Assembly: GCA_965370045.1 (NCBI GenBank)
Contig: CBDUSI010000010.1
Coordinates: forward strand, 1 to 57,929
Direction of reading: 5' to 3'
DNA: 57,929 nucleotides
From: CAZONU01 sp965370045
GTDB taxonomy: Bacteria; Planctomycetota; SZUA-567; JAKLDR01
Shown here: positions 1-7,546 of the stretch, one piece after another
How the letters are laid out: each line of letters starts with the position of its first letter
Position numbering within the stretch: the stretch's first letter is position 1
Translations under genes and position numbers: made by a program
Notes under the pieces: model-generated
What the model saw: only the letters and a program-made list of their open reading frames with translations
The model's database searches: none
What the model was told of the DNA's origin: nothing

Positions 1-220
1 GCGCCTTGAACATCTGGCCTTCGGCTTCCTGAAGCGCGAGCTTCTCGGCGCGCTCATACAGCGGTTCCCAGATTTCCGGATGGTCAAAGGGCAGCCGGCC
101 GAGGTCGGCCGCGGTGTGCGGCGTCCGCGCGGCGATTGTCTTCCACGAAATCCCGCGCGCGCGCATGCTGGCGGCATGGATGAGCAGGTCGCGGGGAAAG
201 GGAAACTCATTATCAACCAC
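1..220 (-). CDS. Small predicted helix-turn-helix protein, 3' end off the window
   Basis: A reverse-strand frame stays open from a GTG at 220-218 to the left edge (73 residues). It reads like a true protein: an acidic/aromatic start (VDNEFPFPRDLLIHAAS), a short helical stretch with a helix-turn-helix look (RARGISWKTIAARTPHTA), then a charged helical segment (ERAEKLALQEAEGQ). The GTG and the first codons lie inside the end of an octamer-repeat element (TTG GTG GTT GAT), so the element seems to supply the start codon; a TTG one codon upstream is an alternative. No Shine-Dalgarno sequence was seen. A DNA-binding role is inferred from the helix pattern only. Confidence 0.45.
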   Translation of the reverse strand, partial: MVDNEFPFPRDLLIHAASMRARGISWKTIAARTPHTAADLGRLPFDHPEIWEPLYERAEKLALQEAEGQMFKA

Positions 221-387
221 CAAGGCACCAAGGGTTACCCGCCGTGGCGGACACGGAGAACTTTGGGGCTTGGCCCGCGGCGAGCCCGTCCCGGCATTAA
301 GAGCGTCGTTGCCCGCGATCAAGGTCAATAGCTCTTCTTGGCGTCTTGGCGGTTCAATATTCCCTCCGCGTCTTGGCGGTTAAAAAA
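215..387. repeat. Octamer-repeat element 1 (CACCAAGG / TTGGCGTC type)
   Basis: The left end, 217-233, is two tandem octamers of CACCAAGG. The right end, 333-353, holds the complementary type (TTGGCGTC, TTGGCGGT), and one more right-end copy lies at 369-381. The two ends are thus a degenerate inverted repeat about 120-140 bp apart, with a CGGACACGGAG motif inside. The same kind of element occurs at 38759-38883. No open reading frame inside looks real. It looks like a small non-autonomous interspersed repeat, possibly fold-back in type. Confidence 0.6.
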
Positions 388-613
388 AGTACCCCCTCAT
401 AAGTACTATGAGCACCTGTTCACGCAACGGGATGGCGCGGGCCGTAAGTGGCGCAGTCTCGGGCCGCGAAATTCTCATTTTTCCGGACTTTGGCCAAGTA
501 GGGGAAATCCTCCCCCCTAAGAACGCCGGCTTGCCCGATTACAGAGATTGCGTCACATTGTAATTGCTCCGTGTCGCTCATTGCGCCATACTTGATGTGG
601 AGAGGTAGCCCAG
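388..613. other. Intergenic region, no gene seen
   Basis: Together with the repeat element this makes about 390 bp without a convincing gene. Short frames here lack protein-like composition. There is a small imperfect hairpin near 500-520 (a TAGGGGA arm facing a TCCCCCCTA arm) and a possible promoter at 564-592 serving the gene at 614. Local base composition is lower in GC than the flanking genes. Confidence 0.5.
564..592 (+). promoter_or_regulatory. Possible sigma70-type promoter for the 614 gene
   Basis: TTGCTC (564-569) and CATACT (587-592) are separated by 17 nt, just upstream of an AGAGG-type ribosome site and the ATG at 614. Both boxes are imperfect. Confidence 0.35.
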
Positions 614-1480
614 ATGGGAACCCGAGGAGTCGACGTGGCCGACGAGAAGCCGCCCGAGAAGAAGAGCTCCAAGCGCATCTACGTGTACTGGGGAATGCCC
701 TTTGCCCTGCTGCTTGTGCTGGGCCTAATCTGCTGGGTGGTGGTGCCGGTGCTTCGCGTCTCTACGGTAGTGGAACGAGCGGCGCGGAATGAAGTCAACG
801 TCACGGCGGGACCTCACATGCTAGGAAGTGCCCGCACGGCTCGGTGGGCGCTTGAATGGTACCTTTCACGGCCTAAGTTTAAGTGCCCGCATCGAAGGAC
901 CGCTGTTCAAATGCTGACCTTCTGCGGGAAGGATTCCATCCCAACGCTGGAGGAGTTACTGTCGCACAGTGAACCCGATGTCAGGGAAGCCGCTGCGAAA
1001 GGACTCGTATTGTGGAGAGCGGATCGGTCTGTTGGTCCACTGGTCGCGGCGCTCCAGGACCCAGACTATATGGTGCGGAGAGCCGCTGCGTACGCGCTCG
1101 GGACATGCGAGGCCCCACGCGCAATCCCGCCGCTCATTGAGGCGCTCAATGATGGCGCCAGTCGTGTCCGCTTCGCCGCTGCCTGGGCGACAGGGTACAT
1201 TGGTGACCGGCGCGGAGTTCCCGCCTTGGTCGCCGCTCTAAGTGATGAAGACGCCTCGGTCAGGTGGGCAGCAGCCAAGGCGCTTGGCCAAGTCGGCGCA
1301 GATGCCGCTGCTGCGATTCCTGCCCTTGAGAGGTGCCTCTCGGACAAGGGACAGTGGGAGGGCTTCATCCTCGACGCGGAGAAGTACAGGGCCGGTGAAT
1401 CCGTGGGCCCGCAAACATTCAAGGTGGCAGATGCCGCCGCCGCTGCTCTGAAGAAGATTCGCGCCAAGAAACCCGACTGA
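614..1480 (+). CDS. Membrane-anchored HEAT-repeat protein
   Basis: A 288-aa protein: a charged cytoplasmic N-terminus, a basic cluster (KKSSKR, 16-21), one membrane segment at about 28-48, then an extracytoplasmic domain. Residues about 95-250 are four to five PBS-lyase-type HEAT repeats (for example SVGPLVAALQDPDYMVRRAA). HEAT repeats are protein-binding scaffolds; no catalytic site is visible. The start has GAGAGG 8-12 nt upstream. The juxtamembrane SKRIYV.WG is nearly identical, also in DNA, to the protein at 5240, tying this gene to the leader-sharing array although its first 15 residues differ. It ends LKKIRAKKPD, like the HEAT protein ending at 24821. Confidence 0.85.
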   Translation: MGTRGVDVADEKPPEKKSSKRIYVYWGMPFALLLVLGLICWVVVPVLRVSTVVERAARNEVNVTAGPHMLGSARTARWALEWYLSRPKFKCPHRRTAVQMLTFCGKDSIPTLEELLSHSEPDVREAAAKGLVLWRADRSVGPLVAALQDPDYMVRRAAAYALGTCEAPRAIPPLIEALNDGASRVRFAAAWATGYIGDRRGVPALVAALSDEDASVRWAAAKALGQVGADAAAAIPALERCLSDKGQWEGFILDAEKYRAGESVGPQTFKVADAAAAALKKIRAKKPD

Positions 1481-1491
1481 CCGGCTGGGAG

Positions 1492-2613
1492 CTAGAAGAC
1501 CTCTCCCTGCTTGGGCGGGGCCGGCTGGGTCTTGGGTGCCTGGGGCTGCGGGTTGCGGTCGCGGCGCCAGCCGCGGACGTTCTGGCGGCCGATGCGCTGG
1601 CGGGCGCGCTCCTCCCCGAAGTAGATGCCTATCCGGTTGCCGGGGTCCTTCTTCCACTTCTCGTATTTGGCCAGGTCGTCCGCGCCCAGCAGCTTCTTGA
1701 CCTGGGCGTCGGTCTTCACGGCCAGTTTCTTTATTCTCGCGCGGTTGGCCTCGTCGGCCACGTTGACGAAGGCCCGGCCGTTGAAGGCCGCGGTGAAACC
1801 CGTGATGTGCCCGCGCATCAGCTCGTGGAACTTCTCCTGCTTGTCCGCGGCGAGTTTGAGCTCCGGCAGGGCGCGCTTGACCGTCCCCCAGCGGCGCTCG
1901 GTGGCCGCCTGGGCCTGGACGCCCTTGAGCTCGCCGGCGACCAGGAAGTACTCGCCGCGCGTGTTCTGGCCCCAGCGGCTGGTCTGCGGCTCGCGCCGCC
2001 ACTTATCAAAGGCCTTCCAGGTGTCCGCGGGCATGGTCTTCTTGAGCGCGGCCAGCGTCGCGGGCAGAACCGCGGCGACCGCCGTGCTGATCTCGCCCCG
2101 GCCCATGTGCACGTAGCGACCACCCCCCGCGGCCTTGACCTTGATGGCCGCGGCCACCGGCGCGAAGTGCTTGTCGAAAACGGGGTCGAGCCCTTTCCAC
2201 TTGTCTTCTCCGACCTTGGTCTTCTCGCGGGCGTCCGCCAGCATGCGGCGGTACCTGTCGCGGTACCAGGTGACGACCCGCGCGGAGCGCTCGGCGGCGC
2301 GCTTGGCGGCCTGCTTGGCCTCCTCCGCCTGGCGGTCGCGCTTGCGGGCCTCGGCCATCACGTCGGCCAGCCGGTCGCGGACCTTCTCGTCCTGGAGCTC
2401 CTCGGCCAGCGGCGGCCGGGCCTTGAGCGCGGCGACCTGCTTCTCGAGGTGCTTCACGCGCTCCAGGAGTTCCTTCTGGCGGTCGGGCCCCGCCGGCGGA
2501 CGGGCCTCGACTTTCCCGGCGCCGAGCGCCTGGGCGACCGCGTAGTAACCGGCCACGCCGATGAACATGGCCAGCACCAGCGCGACTGGGATCACCAGGC
2601 TCTTGCGCTCCAT
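1492..2613 (-). CDS. Membrane-anchored coiled-coil protein of unknown function
   Basis: A 373-aa protein with an N-terminal signal or anchor segment (about 7-27). A long Lys/Arg/Glu/Ala-rich stretch (about 45-120) is probably coiled coil. Two regions follow that look internally related: each ends in a short W/K-rich motif next to a grouping like KRALPELKLAADKQEKFHEL, possibly a duplicated helical domain. The C-terminus is Pro/Gln rich. I do not recognise a family. It is convergent with the HEAT protein ending at 1480 and divergent from rnc, with about 200 bp between the start codons. Likely periplasmic or surface exposed. Confidence 0.75.
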   Translation of the reverse strand: MERKSLVIPVALVLAMFIGVAGYYAVAQALGAGKVEARPPAGPDRQKELLERVKHLEKQVAALKARPPLAEELQDEKVRDRLADVMAEARKRDRQAEEAKQAAKRAAERSARVVTWYRDRYRRMLADAREKTKVGEDKWKGLDPVFDKHFAPVAAAIKVKAAGGGRYVHMGRGEISTAVAAVLPATLAALKKTMPADTWKAFDKWRREPQTSRWGQNTRGEYFLVAGELKGVQAQAATERRWGTVKRALPELKLAADKQEKFHELMRGHITGFTAAFNGRAFVNVADEANRARIKKLAVKTDAQVKKLLGADDLAKYEKWKKDPGNRIGIYFGEERARQRIGRQNVRGWRRDRNPQPQAPKTQPAPPKQGEVF

Positions 2614-2753
2614 TTCGAACCCCTCCGCCTCCAGCGCGATGGCTGCAAACGCAGCCTCGGGAGTAGCTTAACCGCCGGAGGCGCCCCCCGGTCACGCCCT
2701 GGCCGGCGCTCGGAAGGCCGCTTCTTCCGGGCATTTACGCGGAAATGCCAGTC

Positions 2754-2781
2754 TTGACATCCGCCGCCGGCCGTCTAGAAT
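2754..2781 (+). promoter_or_regulatory. Strong sigma70-type promoter for rnc
   Basis: A perfect -35 TTGACA (2754-2759), a 16-nt spacer and TAGAAT (2776-2781). Transcription should begin near 2788, about 33 nt before the TTG start of the RNase III gene. Confidence 0.75.
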
Positions 2782-2820
2782 GCCGGTACCGGGCCCCGGG
2801 GGGGGCAGGAAGCTCACGCC

Positions 2821-3891
2821 TTGGCCAGAAAGACCCAGCAGCGCGCGCCCAGGAAGACCTCGCAGCGCGCGCCCAGGAAGACCCAACCGCGCGGAGCCGC
2901 GAAGGCCGCCGCTCTTGAGAAGAAGCTGGGGCATTCCTTCAAGAACCCCGGGTTCCTGAAGCTGGCGCTCACCCATCCGTCATTCACCGTCGAGGAGTTC
3001 ACCGACAACGAGCGCCTGGAGTTCCTGGGCGACTCGGTGCTGAGCCTGTCGATCACCGATCACCTCTACCGCACGCTGCCGCGCTCCGCCGAGGGCGAGC
3101 TCACCCGCATCAAGAGCTCGGTGGTCAGCACCATCGCGCTGGCGGGCCTCTCGCGGCGCATCGGCCTGGCCGAGTTCATGATCCTGGGCCGCGGCCTGGG
3201 TGACCGCGGCCGGCTGCCCGACTCGGTGCACGCCAACGTCACCGAGGCGGTCTTCGCGGCGGTGTACCTCGACGCCGGCTTCCCCGCGGCCATGAAGATG
3301 ATCGTGCGCCTGCTGACCCCGGAGGTCAAGGCCATCACCGAGGCCGCCGGCAGCGAGAACGCCAAGAGCCAGCTCCAGGAGCGGACCCAGAGGGAGCTGG
3401 GCTGCTCGCCGCACTATCGCCTGGTCTCCGAGAGCGGCCCGCAGCACGGCAAGACCTTCGTGATCGCCGTGGAGCTCTCCGGCCGCAGCTTCCCGCGGTT
3501 CGCCGGCGCCACCAAGAAGGAGGCCGAGCAGGGCGCTGCGGGCCTGGCCCTGACCGAGCTGGCCGCGAAGAAGAAGCCCACGGAAAAGGCCAAGAGGAAA
3601 CCCGCCGCGAAGAAGAAGCCCGCCGCGAAAAAGAAGCCCGCCGCGAAGAAAAAGCCGGAGGGGAAGGTCACCCGCCGCGGGGGTCGCAGGGTGCGGGCCA
3701 GGAAGAAGAAGGTCGCCGCCGGCAAGCCGGCCGCCGCCAAGAAGACATCGGCCAAGGCGCCCGCCCGCAAGGCCCCGGCCCGCAAGGCCCCGGCCAAGGC
3801 CCAGCCACGGTCGCGGTCGCGGTCGCGGTCGCGTCCCCGCCGCCGCAAGGGCGGCGGGAAGAACCCCTACGACCTGCTGGGCAGCGGCTGA
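2821..3891 (+). CDS. rnc: Ribonuclease III with long basic tails
   Basis: Double-strand-specific endoribonuclease for rRNA and mRNA processing. The catalytic domain spans about 30-172, with the signature NERLEFLGDS at 63-72 (E64, E67, D71). The second catalytic motif reads HANVTEA (137-143): E142 is kept, but the position that is normally Asp (D114 in E. coli) is Asn139. A double-stranded RNA-binding domain spans about 180-249. Two additions are unusual: an N-terminal 8-residue repeat (QRAPRKTS, twice), and a tail of about 105 residues made of AAKKKP repeats, PARKA repeats and SRSRSRSR, ending KNPYDLLGSG. The typical length is about 230 aa; this is 356. The start is a TTG with AGGAAG upstream. 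The basic tail probably binds nucleic acid. Confidence 0.9.
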   Translation: MARKTQQRAPRKTSQRAPRKTQPRGAAKAAALEKKLGHSFKNPGFLKLALTHPSFTVEEFTDNERLEFLGDSVLSLSITDHLYRTLPRSAEGELTRIKSSVVSTIALAGLSRRIGLAEFMILGRGLGDRGRLPDSVHANVTEAVFAAVYLDAGFPAAMKMIVRLLTPEVKAITEAAGSENAKSQLQERTQRELGCSPHYRLVSESGPQHGKTFVIAVELSGRSFPRFAGATKKEAEQGAAGLALTELAAKKKPTEKAKRKPAAKKKPAAKKKPAAKKKPEGKVTRRGGRRVRARKKKVAAGKPAAAKKTSAKAPARKAPARKAPAKAQPRSRSRSRSRPRRRKGGGKNPYDLLGSG

Positions 3892-3911
3892 CGGGAGCCC
3901 GCCGGGCGTGA
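3859..3911 (+). repeat. KNPYDLL tail repeat, copy 1
   Basis: The 3' end of rnc plus the first bases after its stop codon. A related 60-nt sequence lies at 8796-8855, sharing GGAGCCCGCCGGGCGTGAC exactly and CGACCTGCTGGGCAGC just before it. A third copy at 10331-10385 shares GAAGAACCCCTACGAC. In copy 1 the reading frame gives KNPYDLLGSG followed by stop. Confidence 0.6.
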
Positions 3912-3990
3912 CTTGTAAGGTATTGTATCTGTTAATCTCAGGCGTTGGAATGCGCCTTCACACCTGGGTACGGGAGGCGTCGGGAGGGCT

Positions 3991-4650
3991 ATGATGACTG
4001 ATGAGTCCGTGCCCGTCCGTTTCAGGCAAATCTGCATCAATTGGGCCATGGTTTCCATGCTCTTGGCGGCAGCCGGTGTATTCTGCGGCTGTGAGGGCAA
4101 GCACAAGGCCGCCCTGCCGCCGAAGAGGGACCTCACTGAAAGCACTCGCGCAGCGAGACTGCTGTGGTCCGGTGACCCCAGGGGGCTTCAGTTCGCATTG
4201 CAGGTTGATGGTGACGAGAAGGTGATCAAGACCAGGTACGTTTCCGTCCTCTGGCTGCACATCAAGAACAACTCCGCGAAAACGGCGCATGGGGATTGGC
4301 ATCCGTTCAGTGTCTGGCTTGAAGCCGAAGGAATTGAGTTCTCGAAGGGCATCCACGATTCCAGAGAGCCTCGACACAAGGTAGGCCCTGGCGAAACGAT
4401 AAAGATAAGGCATCTGCTCTCGGCATCGCGACACAAAGGAAGGATTCACTTCGGCATCGCAGGAGGTTGCAGGGGGAAGGTTGAGGCCCCAAGCGGCACA
4501 GCAACAGTCACCCTCAAATTCAAGGTTGTGGTCTACAAGGGCCGGAAATGGAAGTATGTGAGGACCAATCCAGTTACGCTCACGCTGCACCCTCCATCAT
4601 GGCCATATCCCGCATTGAGTGAGAAACAGAGGCCGGACAAGAAGCCATGA
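3991..4650 (+). CDS. Secreted or lipid-anchored protein of unknown function
   Basis: A 219-aa protein. A hydrophobic stretch at about 18-33 (MVSMLLAAAGVFCGC) suits a signal peptide and possibly a lipoprotein cysteine (C34), although the lipobox is poor. The mature part has beta-rich, immunoglobulin-like features such as VSVLWLHIKNNSAKTAH and TATVTLKFKVVVY. ATG codons at 3991 and 3994 are both possible; the GGGAGGG at 3982-3988 is better spaced for 3994. It ends in an ATGA overlap with the first leader-type gene (4647), so it probably heads that transcript. No family recognised. Confidence 0.7.
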   Translation: MMTDESVPVRFRQICINWAMVSMLLAAAGVFCGCEGKHKAALPPKRDLTESTRAARLLWSGDPRGLQFALQVDGDEKVIKTRYVSVLWLHIKNNSAKTAHGDWHPFSVWLEAEGIEFSKGIHDSREPRHKVGPGETIKIRHLLSASRHKGRIHFGIAGGCRGKVEAPSGTATVTLKFKVVVYKGRKWKYVRTNPVTLTLHPPSWPYPALSEKQRPDKKP

Positions 4651-5243
4651 CCACCCCCGCCCCTTTACCGAAGGCCGAAGGAGCCGCCCGGGATGTTGAA
4701 CCTCCGCACTTCGAGGAACTGCCTCCAGCCAGCGAGTCGCCACAGGCCGAGGTGGCCGTGGAAACGACCAAGCGGTCGAAGCGCACTTGGTGGCTCCGAA
4801 TGCTCCTGGCCAGCGTGGCCATGGTTGGCTTGCTGCTGGGGCTGGTCTGGCTCACTCCTATCGCCCGGCTACACTACCACGCATGGGGGTACAGGCAGCG
4901 GAGAGAATCCAAGGATCTGATGTGGGTCTCTGAAGCTCTGAAGAACAAGGGGGCCTCCGCGAAGATCTGCAGGCAGCTGTTGGGCAGGCCGGACTATGGC
5001 GGCTTCACCACAGAAGGCAACTATGTTATCTTCTACAGCCCCCGCTATTTCACGCCGAAGACTGGAATACGTGCGGGCATAGGCTCCGTTGACCCCGGTG
5101 CCAGGTTGGAGTTCCATGAGGGGCGATTAGTCTCCGTCAGGCCGTTCGAGAGCAACGCGATTCCGGATGAGTCAACCCACGGGATCGCCAGGTTCCTCGA
5201 ACTCAAGCAGGACCGGCCACGAAGTGAGGAGTCAGCGAAGTGA
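4647..5243 (+). CDS. Leader-type single-membrane protein (array member 1)
   Basis: A 198-aa protein. It starts MTTPAPLP, with a long Pro/Glu-rich cytoplasmic leader (1-40, ending SESPQAEVAVET), then a basic cluster (TKRSKR) and a membrane segment at about 48-70. The outer domain has a stretch (ICRQLLGRPDYGGF followed by NYVIFYSPR) that recalls the lG-PD pattern of SmpA/BamE-like domains; this is a weak resemblance. The start codon ATGA overlaps the stop of the previous gene and the end overlaps the next gene, so translation is probably coupled. Inside-out topology follows from the basic cluster. Confidence 0.75.
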   Translation: MTTPAPLPKAEGAARDVEPPHFEELPPASESPQAEVAVETTKRSKRTWWLRMLLASVAMVGLLLGLVWLTPIARLHYHAWGYRQRRESKDLMWVSEALKNKGASAKICRQLLGRPDYGGFTTEGNYVIFYSPRYFTPKTGIRAGIGSVDPGARLEFHEGRLVSVRPFESNAIPDESTHGIARFLELKQDRPRSEESAK

Positions 5244-5713
5244 CCACCCCCGCCGCTTCGCCGCAGGAGCCAGCCAAGCGCTCCAAGCGCATCTACGTCT
5301 TGTGGGGCGTGGCGCTGGCGGTGTTGCTGTTGCTTGGTACGCCCGTAGCTGGCTTCATGCTCCTGCGGCCACCCGCAGTGGAGATGAAGAACGCCACCGA
5401 TGCTCCATTGAAGGACGTTCAACTCACCGTCTGGTTCAATGGCGAGAACAAGACCATTTCCAGGAACCTGCTTCCTGGAGAGAAGGATCGGACAAGGTTC
5501 TCCACCTCGGACTTGTCCCTGGTCCGCATCGAGTACAAGTGTACTGAGAGCGGAAAGGTGATGCGTACCCGCTTGGAAGGCTTGGCTACCCCCATGGAGA
5601 CTCTGATTGTCACAATTGGTCCTGGGACGGAAGTCCGAGTTGATCGACGGATGCTGTGCGGGGAGCCGATCAGGTTTCCCCAGAGCCCAACGCCATCCGG
5701 TGCTGGAGAATAG
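5240..5713 (+). CDS. Leader-type single-membrane protein (array member 2)
   Basis: A 157-aa protein with a GTG start inside a GTGA overlap. The leader is short (MTTPAASPQEPA), followed by KRSKRIYVLWG and a membrane segment at about 19-39. The outer domain is beta-rich (VEMKNATDAPLKDVQLTVWF, then RNLLPGEKDRTRF), a pattern typical of immunoglobulin-like decorations. The stretch CTCCAAGCGCATCTACGT is shared exactly with the HEAT gene at 614. Function unknown; an envelope location is inferred. Confidence 0.75.
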   Translation: MTTPAASPQEPAKRSKRIYVLWGVALAVLLLLGTPVAGFMLLRPPAVEMKNATDAPLKDVQLTVWFNGENKTISRNLLPGEKDRTRFSTSDLSLVRIEYKCTESGKVMRTRLEGLATPMETLIVTIGPGTEVRVDRRMLCGEPIRFPQSPTPSGAGE

Positions 5714-5717
5714 AGCA

Positions 5718-6872
5718 ATGACCGCCCCCGACTCTTCACCACAAGCGGCCAAGCCGCGCCCGCGCCGGTACCGTCTGGCAATCATCGCGTTCCCGGCCGC
5801 GCTGATCGGCACCATGGCCCTCGGCGGGTTCATGGACGTGGCCGGCGTGAACTCCCTGCTCAAGTTTACCGTGGGATTCTGGCTGGTCGCCATTCTGTGC
5901 CTGCCCCTGGCTCTGATCCTGGGCGTGGTCGCGCTGGTGAAGATACGCAGGTCCGGGGGGACCCTGTCCGGCAAGCCTTTTGCCGTTGCCGGGACCGCGC
6001 TGGCCGGGTTCGTACTGCTGTTCTGGGGCTGGTCGGCATTGAGTCAGTATCGCAGAGAACGGGAAGTACAACGCTTCAACAGGATTGTCTACGAACGGGA
6101 CTGGCGAACGCTCGTTGCCATGTGCCGGGAGGGACGTTCCAGCAATCCCTTCTCTGCCCTGGGCAATATCCGAAGCAGGGAGGCGGTCCCTGACTTGATT
6201 GCCATGCTCTCGGACCCGCGGACCAAGGCAGGGGCGGCAATAGCACTGACACAGATCGGCGATGAGCGGGCGATCCCGCCGCTCATTGCGATGCTCACGG
6301 ACAAGGACGAGACTGTCCGCTACCACGTGGTCGTGCGCCTGTGGAGTTTTCCGACCTGGGAGGTGGTCAAGGCCCTGGCCGGACGATTGCGGGACAAGGC
6401 GCCGATGGGCGGCTCCTGCCTGCCCTCGTGGCCTCTCTGGCATAATGCTGACAACGCCCTTCGCGGCATCTTCGCCTTGGAGGGCCGGGAGCGCAGTGGC
6501 GGCTTCTCCGCCGCGGACATGGATAGGAACGTTGCCTTCTGGCGGAAGTTCATCGCTGAGCATGACGGCAAACCCATCCTTGAGCTGGTCCTGCCCCGGT
6601 CCCGGCACGAGAACGCGCGAGTTCGCCTACAGGCGGCGCTTTCGCTTGGTTTTCACAAGAAGCCGGAAGCCGTTGACCGCCTTGTGGAGATGCTCGGTGA
6701 CAAGGACAAGAAAGTTGCCAAGGCCGTAGCCGGCAGCCTCTATCGGGCCGTGGGCACATCATTCCTTCCCCGCGGAGAGCCAACGGATTTCAACAAAGTC
6801 CCGTACTCGCGAGATGCCGAAGTCTGGCGCAAGTGGTGGAAGGCCAACCGCGCCACTTTCCGGTTCGACTGA
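5718..6872 (+). CDS. Leader-type membrane protein with HEAT repeats (array member 3)
   Basis: A 384-aa protein. The leader MTAPDSSPQAAKPRPRR is followed by three predicted membrane segments (about 18-38, 52-76 and 86-106), and the middle pair resembles DUF4190-type small membrane modules. The soluble C-terminal part has PBS-lyase/HEAT repeats at about 135-215 and 305-350 (SREAVPDLIAMLSDPRTKAG, ERAIPPLIAMLTDKDETVRY). I chose the ATG at 5718 because it restores the MTAP leader shared with the neighbours; an upstream in-frame start would overlap the previous gene by 100 nt. Probably a protein-binding scaffold at the membrane. Confidence 0.75.
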   Translation: MTAPDSSPQAAKPRPRRYRLAIIAFPAALIGTMALGGFMDVAGVNSLLKFTVGFWLVAILCLPLALILGVVALVKIRRSGGTLSGKPFAVAGTALAGFVLLFWGWSALSQYRREREVQRFNRIVYERDWRTLVAMCREGRSSNPFSALGNIRSREAVPDLIAMLSDPRTKAGAAIALTQIGDERAIPPLIAMLTDKDETVRYHVVVRLWSFPTWEVVKALAGRLRDKAPMGGSCLPSWPLWHNADNALRGIFALEGRERSGGFSAADMDRNVAFWRKFIAEHDGKPILELVLPRSRHENARVRLQAALSLGFHKKPEAVDRLVEMLGDKDKKVAKAVAGSLYRAVGTSFLPRGEPTDFNKVPYSRDAEVWRKWWKANRATFRFD

Positions 6873-6893
6873 CCAGTAAGGGACCTGTCAGCC

Positions 6894-7496
6894 ATGACCG
6901 CCCCCGCCGCTTCCCCACCCAGCGAATCGCCACAGGGCGGGCCGAGTGTGGATGTGCCGAAGCAGCGGAAGACACGCACCCTGTGGTGGCTTCTGGGCGT
7001 GCTTGTCATCGGCCTGTTTCTCGCCGTGGGAATAGCCGTAGGTGTCAATTGGTGGCGGCGGATTTCGCGCAATGAAATCGGCGCAGTTGGCTCATGTCGG
7101 GCCTACGCCGAGGCGCAGTGCATGTCCCGGTCCGGCTCTGGAGACTTGCCGTACGTGGATTACTGCCATCCGTACACCGAATTGGTCACCAGGAAGGGCC
7201 GAGACGGCAAGCCAATGGAGCTCATATCCCGTGGCCTTGCTGCAGGCCGGGGCCTCCAAGGCGTTCCCCATCACGGTTACCTCTTTCAGGACCTCAAGAC
7301 CATCGGTGGCAAACCCATAGACTGGGTGGATGACTTCGGCCTGTGTGCGACTCCCGCGAAGCACGGAGTCACTGGCCGAAGGACTTTCATCTTGGATACC
7401 AAGGGCACCGTCTGGGGCAAGAACCTGGGCAAGAGCGACTTCGTGAAGGACTTTCCCGCCAATCCCCAGGCGGCAGGCTGGAGAATCGCGGAATGA
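6894..7496 (+). CDS. Leader-type single-membrane protein, pilin/DUF2950-like outer domain (array member 4)
   Basis: A 200-aa protein. Leader MTAPAASPPSESPQGGPSVD, basic cluster KQRKTR, membrane segment at about 33-55. The outer domain contains HHGYLFQDLKTIGG, then a segment with TGRRTFILDTKGTVWG. This order (a G-Y aromatic strand, then R-x-F-x-x-D-x-x-G) resembles the C-terminal part of DUF2950 and pilin-like proteins common in Planctomycetota; I infer a similar fold. No prepilin-peptidase motif is present, so it is not a normal type IV pilin. The stop overlaps the free leader ORF at 7493. Confidence 0.7.
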   Translation: MTAPAASPPSESPQGGPSVDVPKQRKTRTLWWLLGVLVIGLFLAVGIAVGVNWWRRISRNEIGAVGSCRAYAEAQCMSRSGSGDLPYVDYCHPYTELVTRKGRDGKPMELISRGLAAGRGLQGVPHHGYLFQDLKTIGGKPIDWVDDFGLCATPAKHGVTGRRTFILDTKGTVWGKNLGKSDFVKDFPANPQAAGWRIAE

Positions 7497-7546
7497 CCAC
7501 CCCCGCCCCTTCACCGCAGGAGCAGCAGGAGAAACCGCGACCATGA
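7493..7546 (+). CDS. Free-standing leader mini-ORF (17 aa)
   Basis: Encodes MTTPAPSPQEQQEKPRP and then stops. The first nine residues and their codons match the leaders fused to array members 1, 2, 4 and 6. It starts within the stop of the preceding gene (ATGA) and its own stop overlaps the ATG at 7543, so it links two genes by translational coupling. It is either a real small peptide, a split leader, or a leader made non-fused by a shift. Its conserved sequence and exact overlaps at both ends argue against chance. Confidence 0.5.
   Translation: MTTPAPSPQEQQEKPRP

Noticed and set aside
3808..3834. Hexamer CGGTCG run as a sequencing artefact
   Set aside because: It is in frame, codes a plausible SR-type repeat, and other basic repeats surround it; it is more likely a real microsatellite-like coding repeat.
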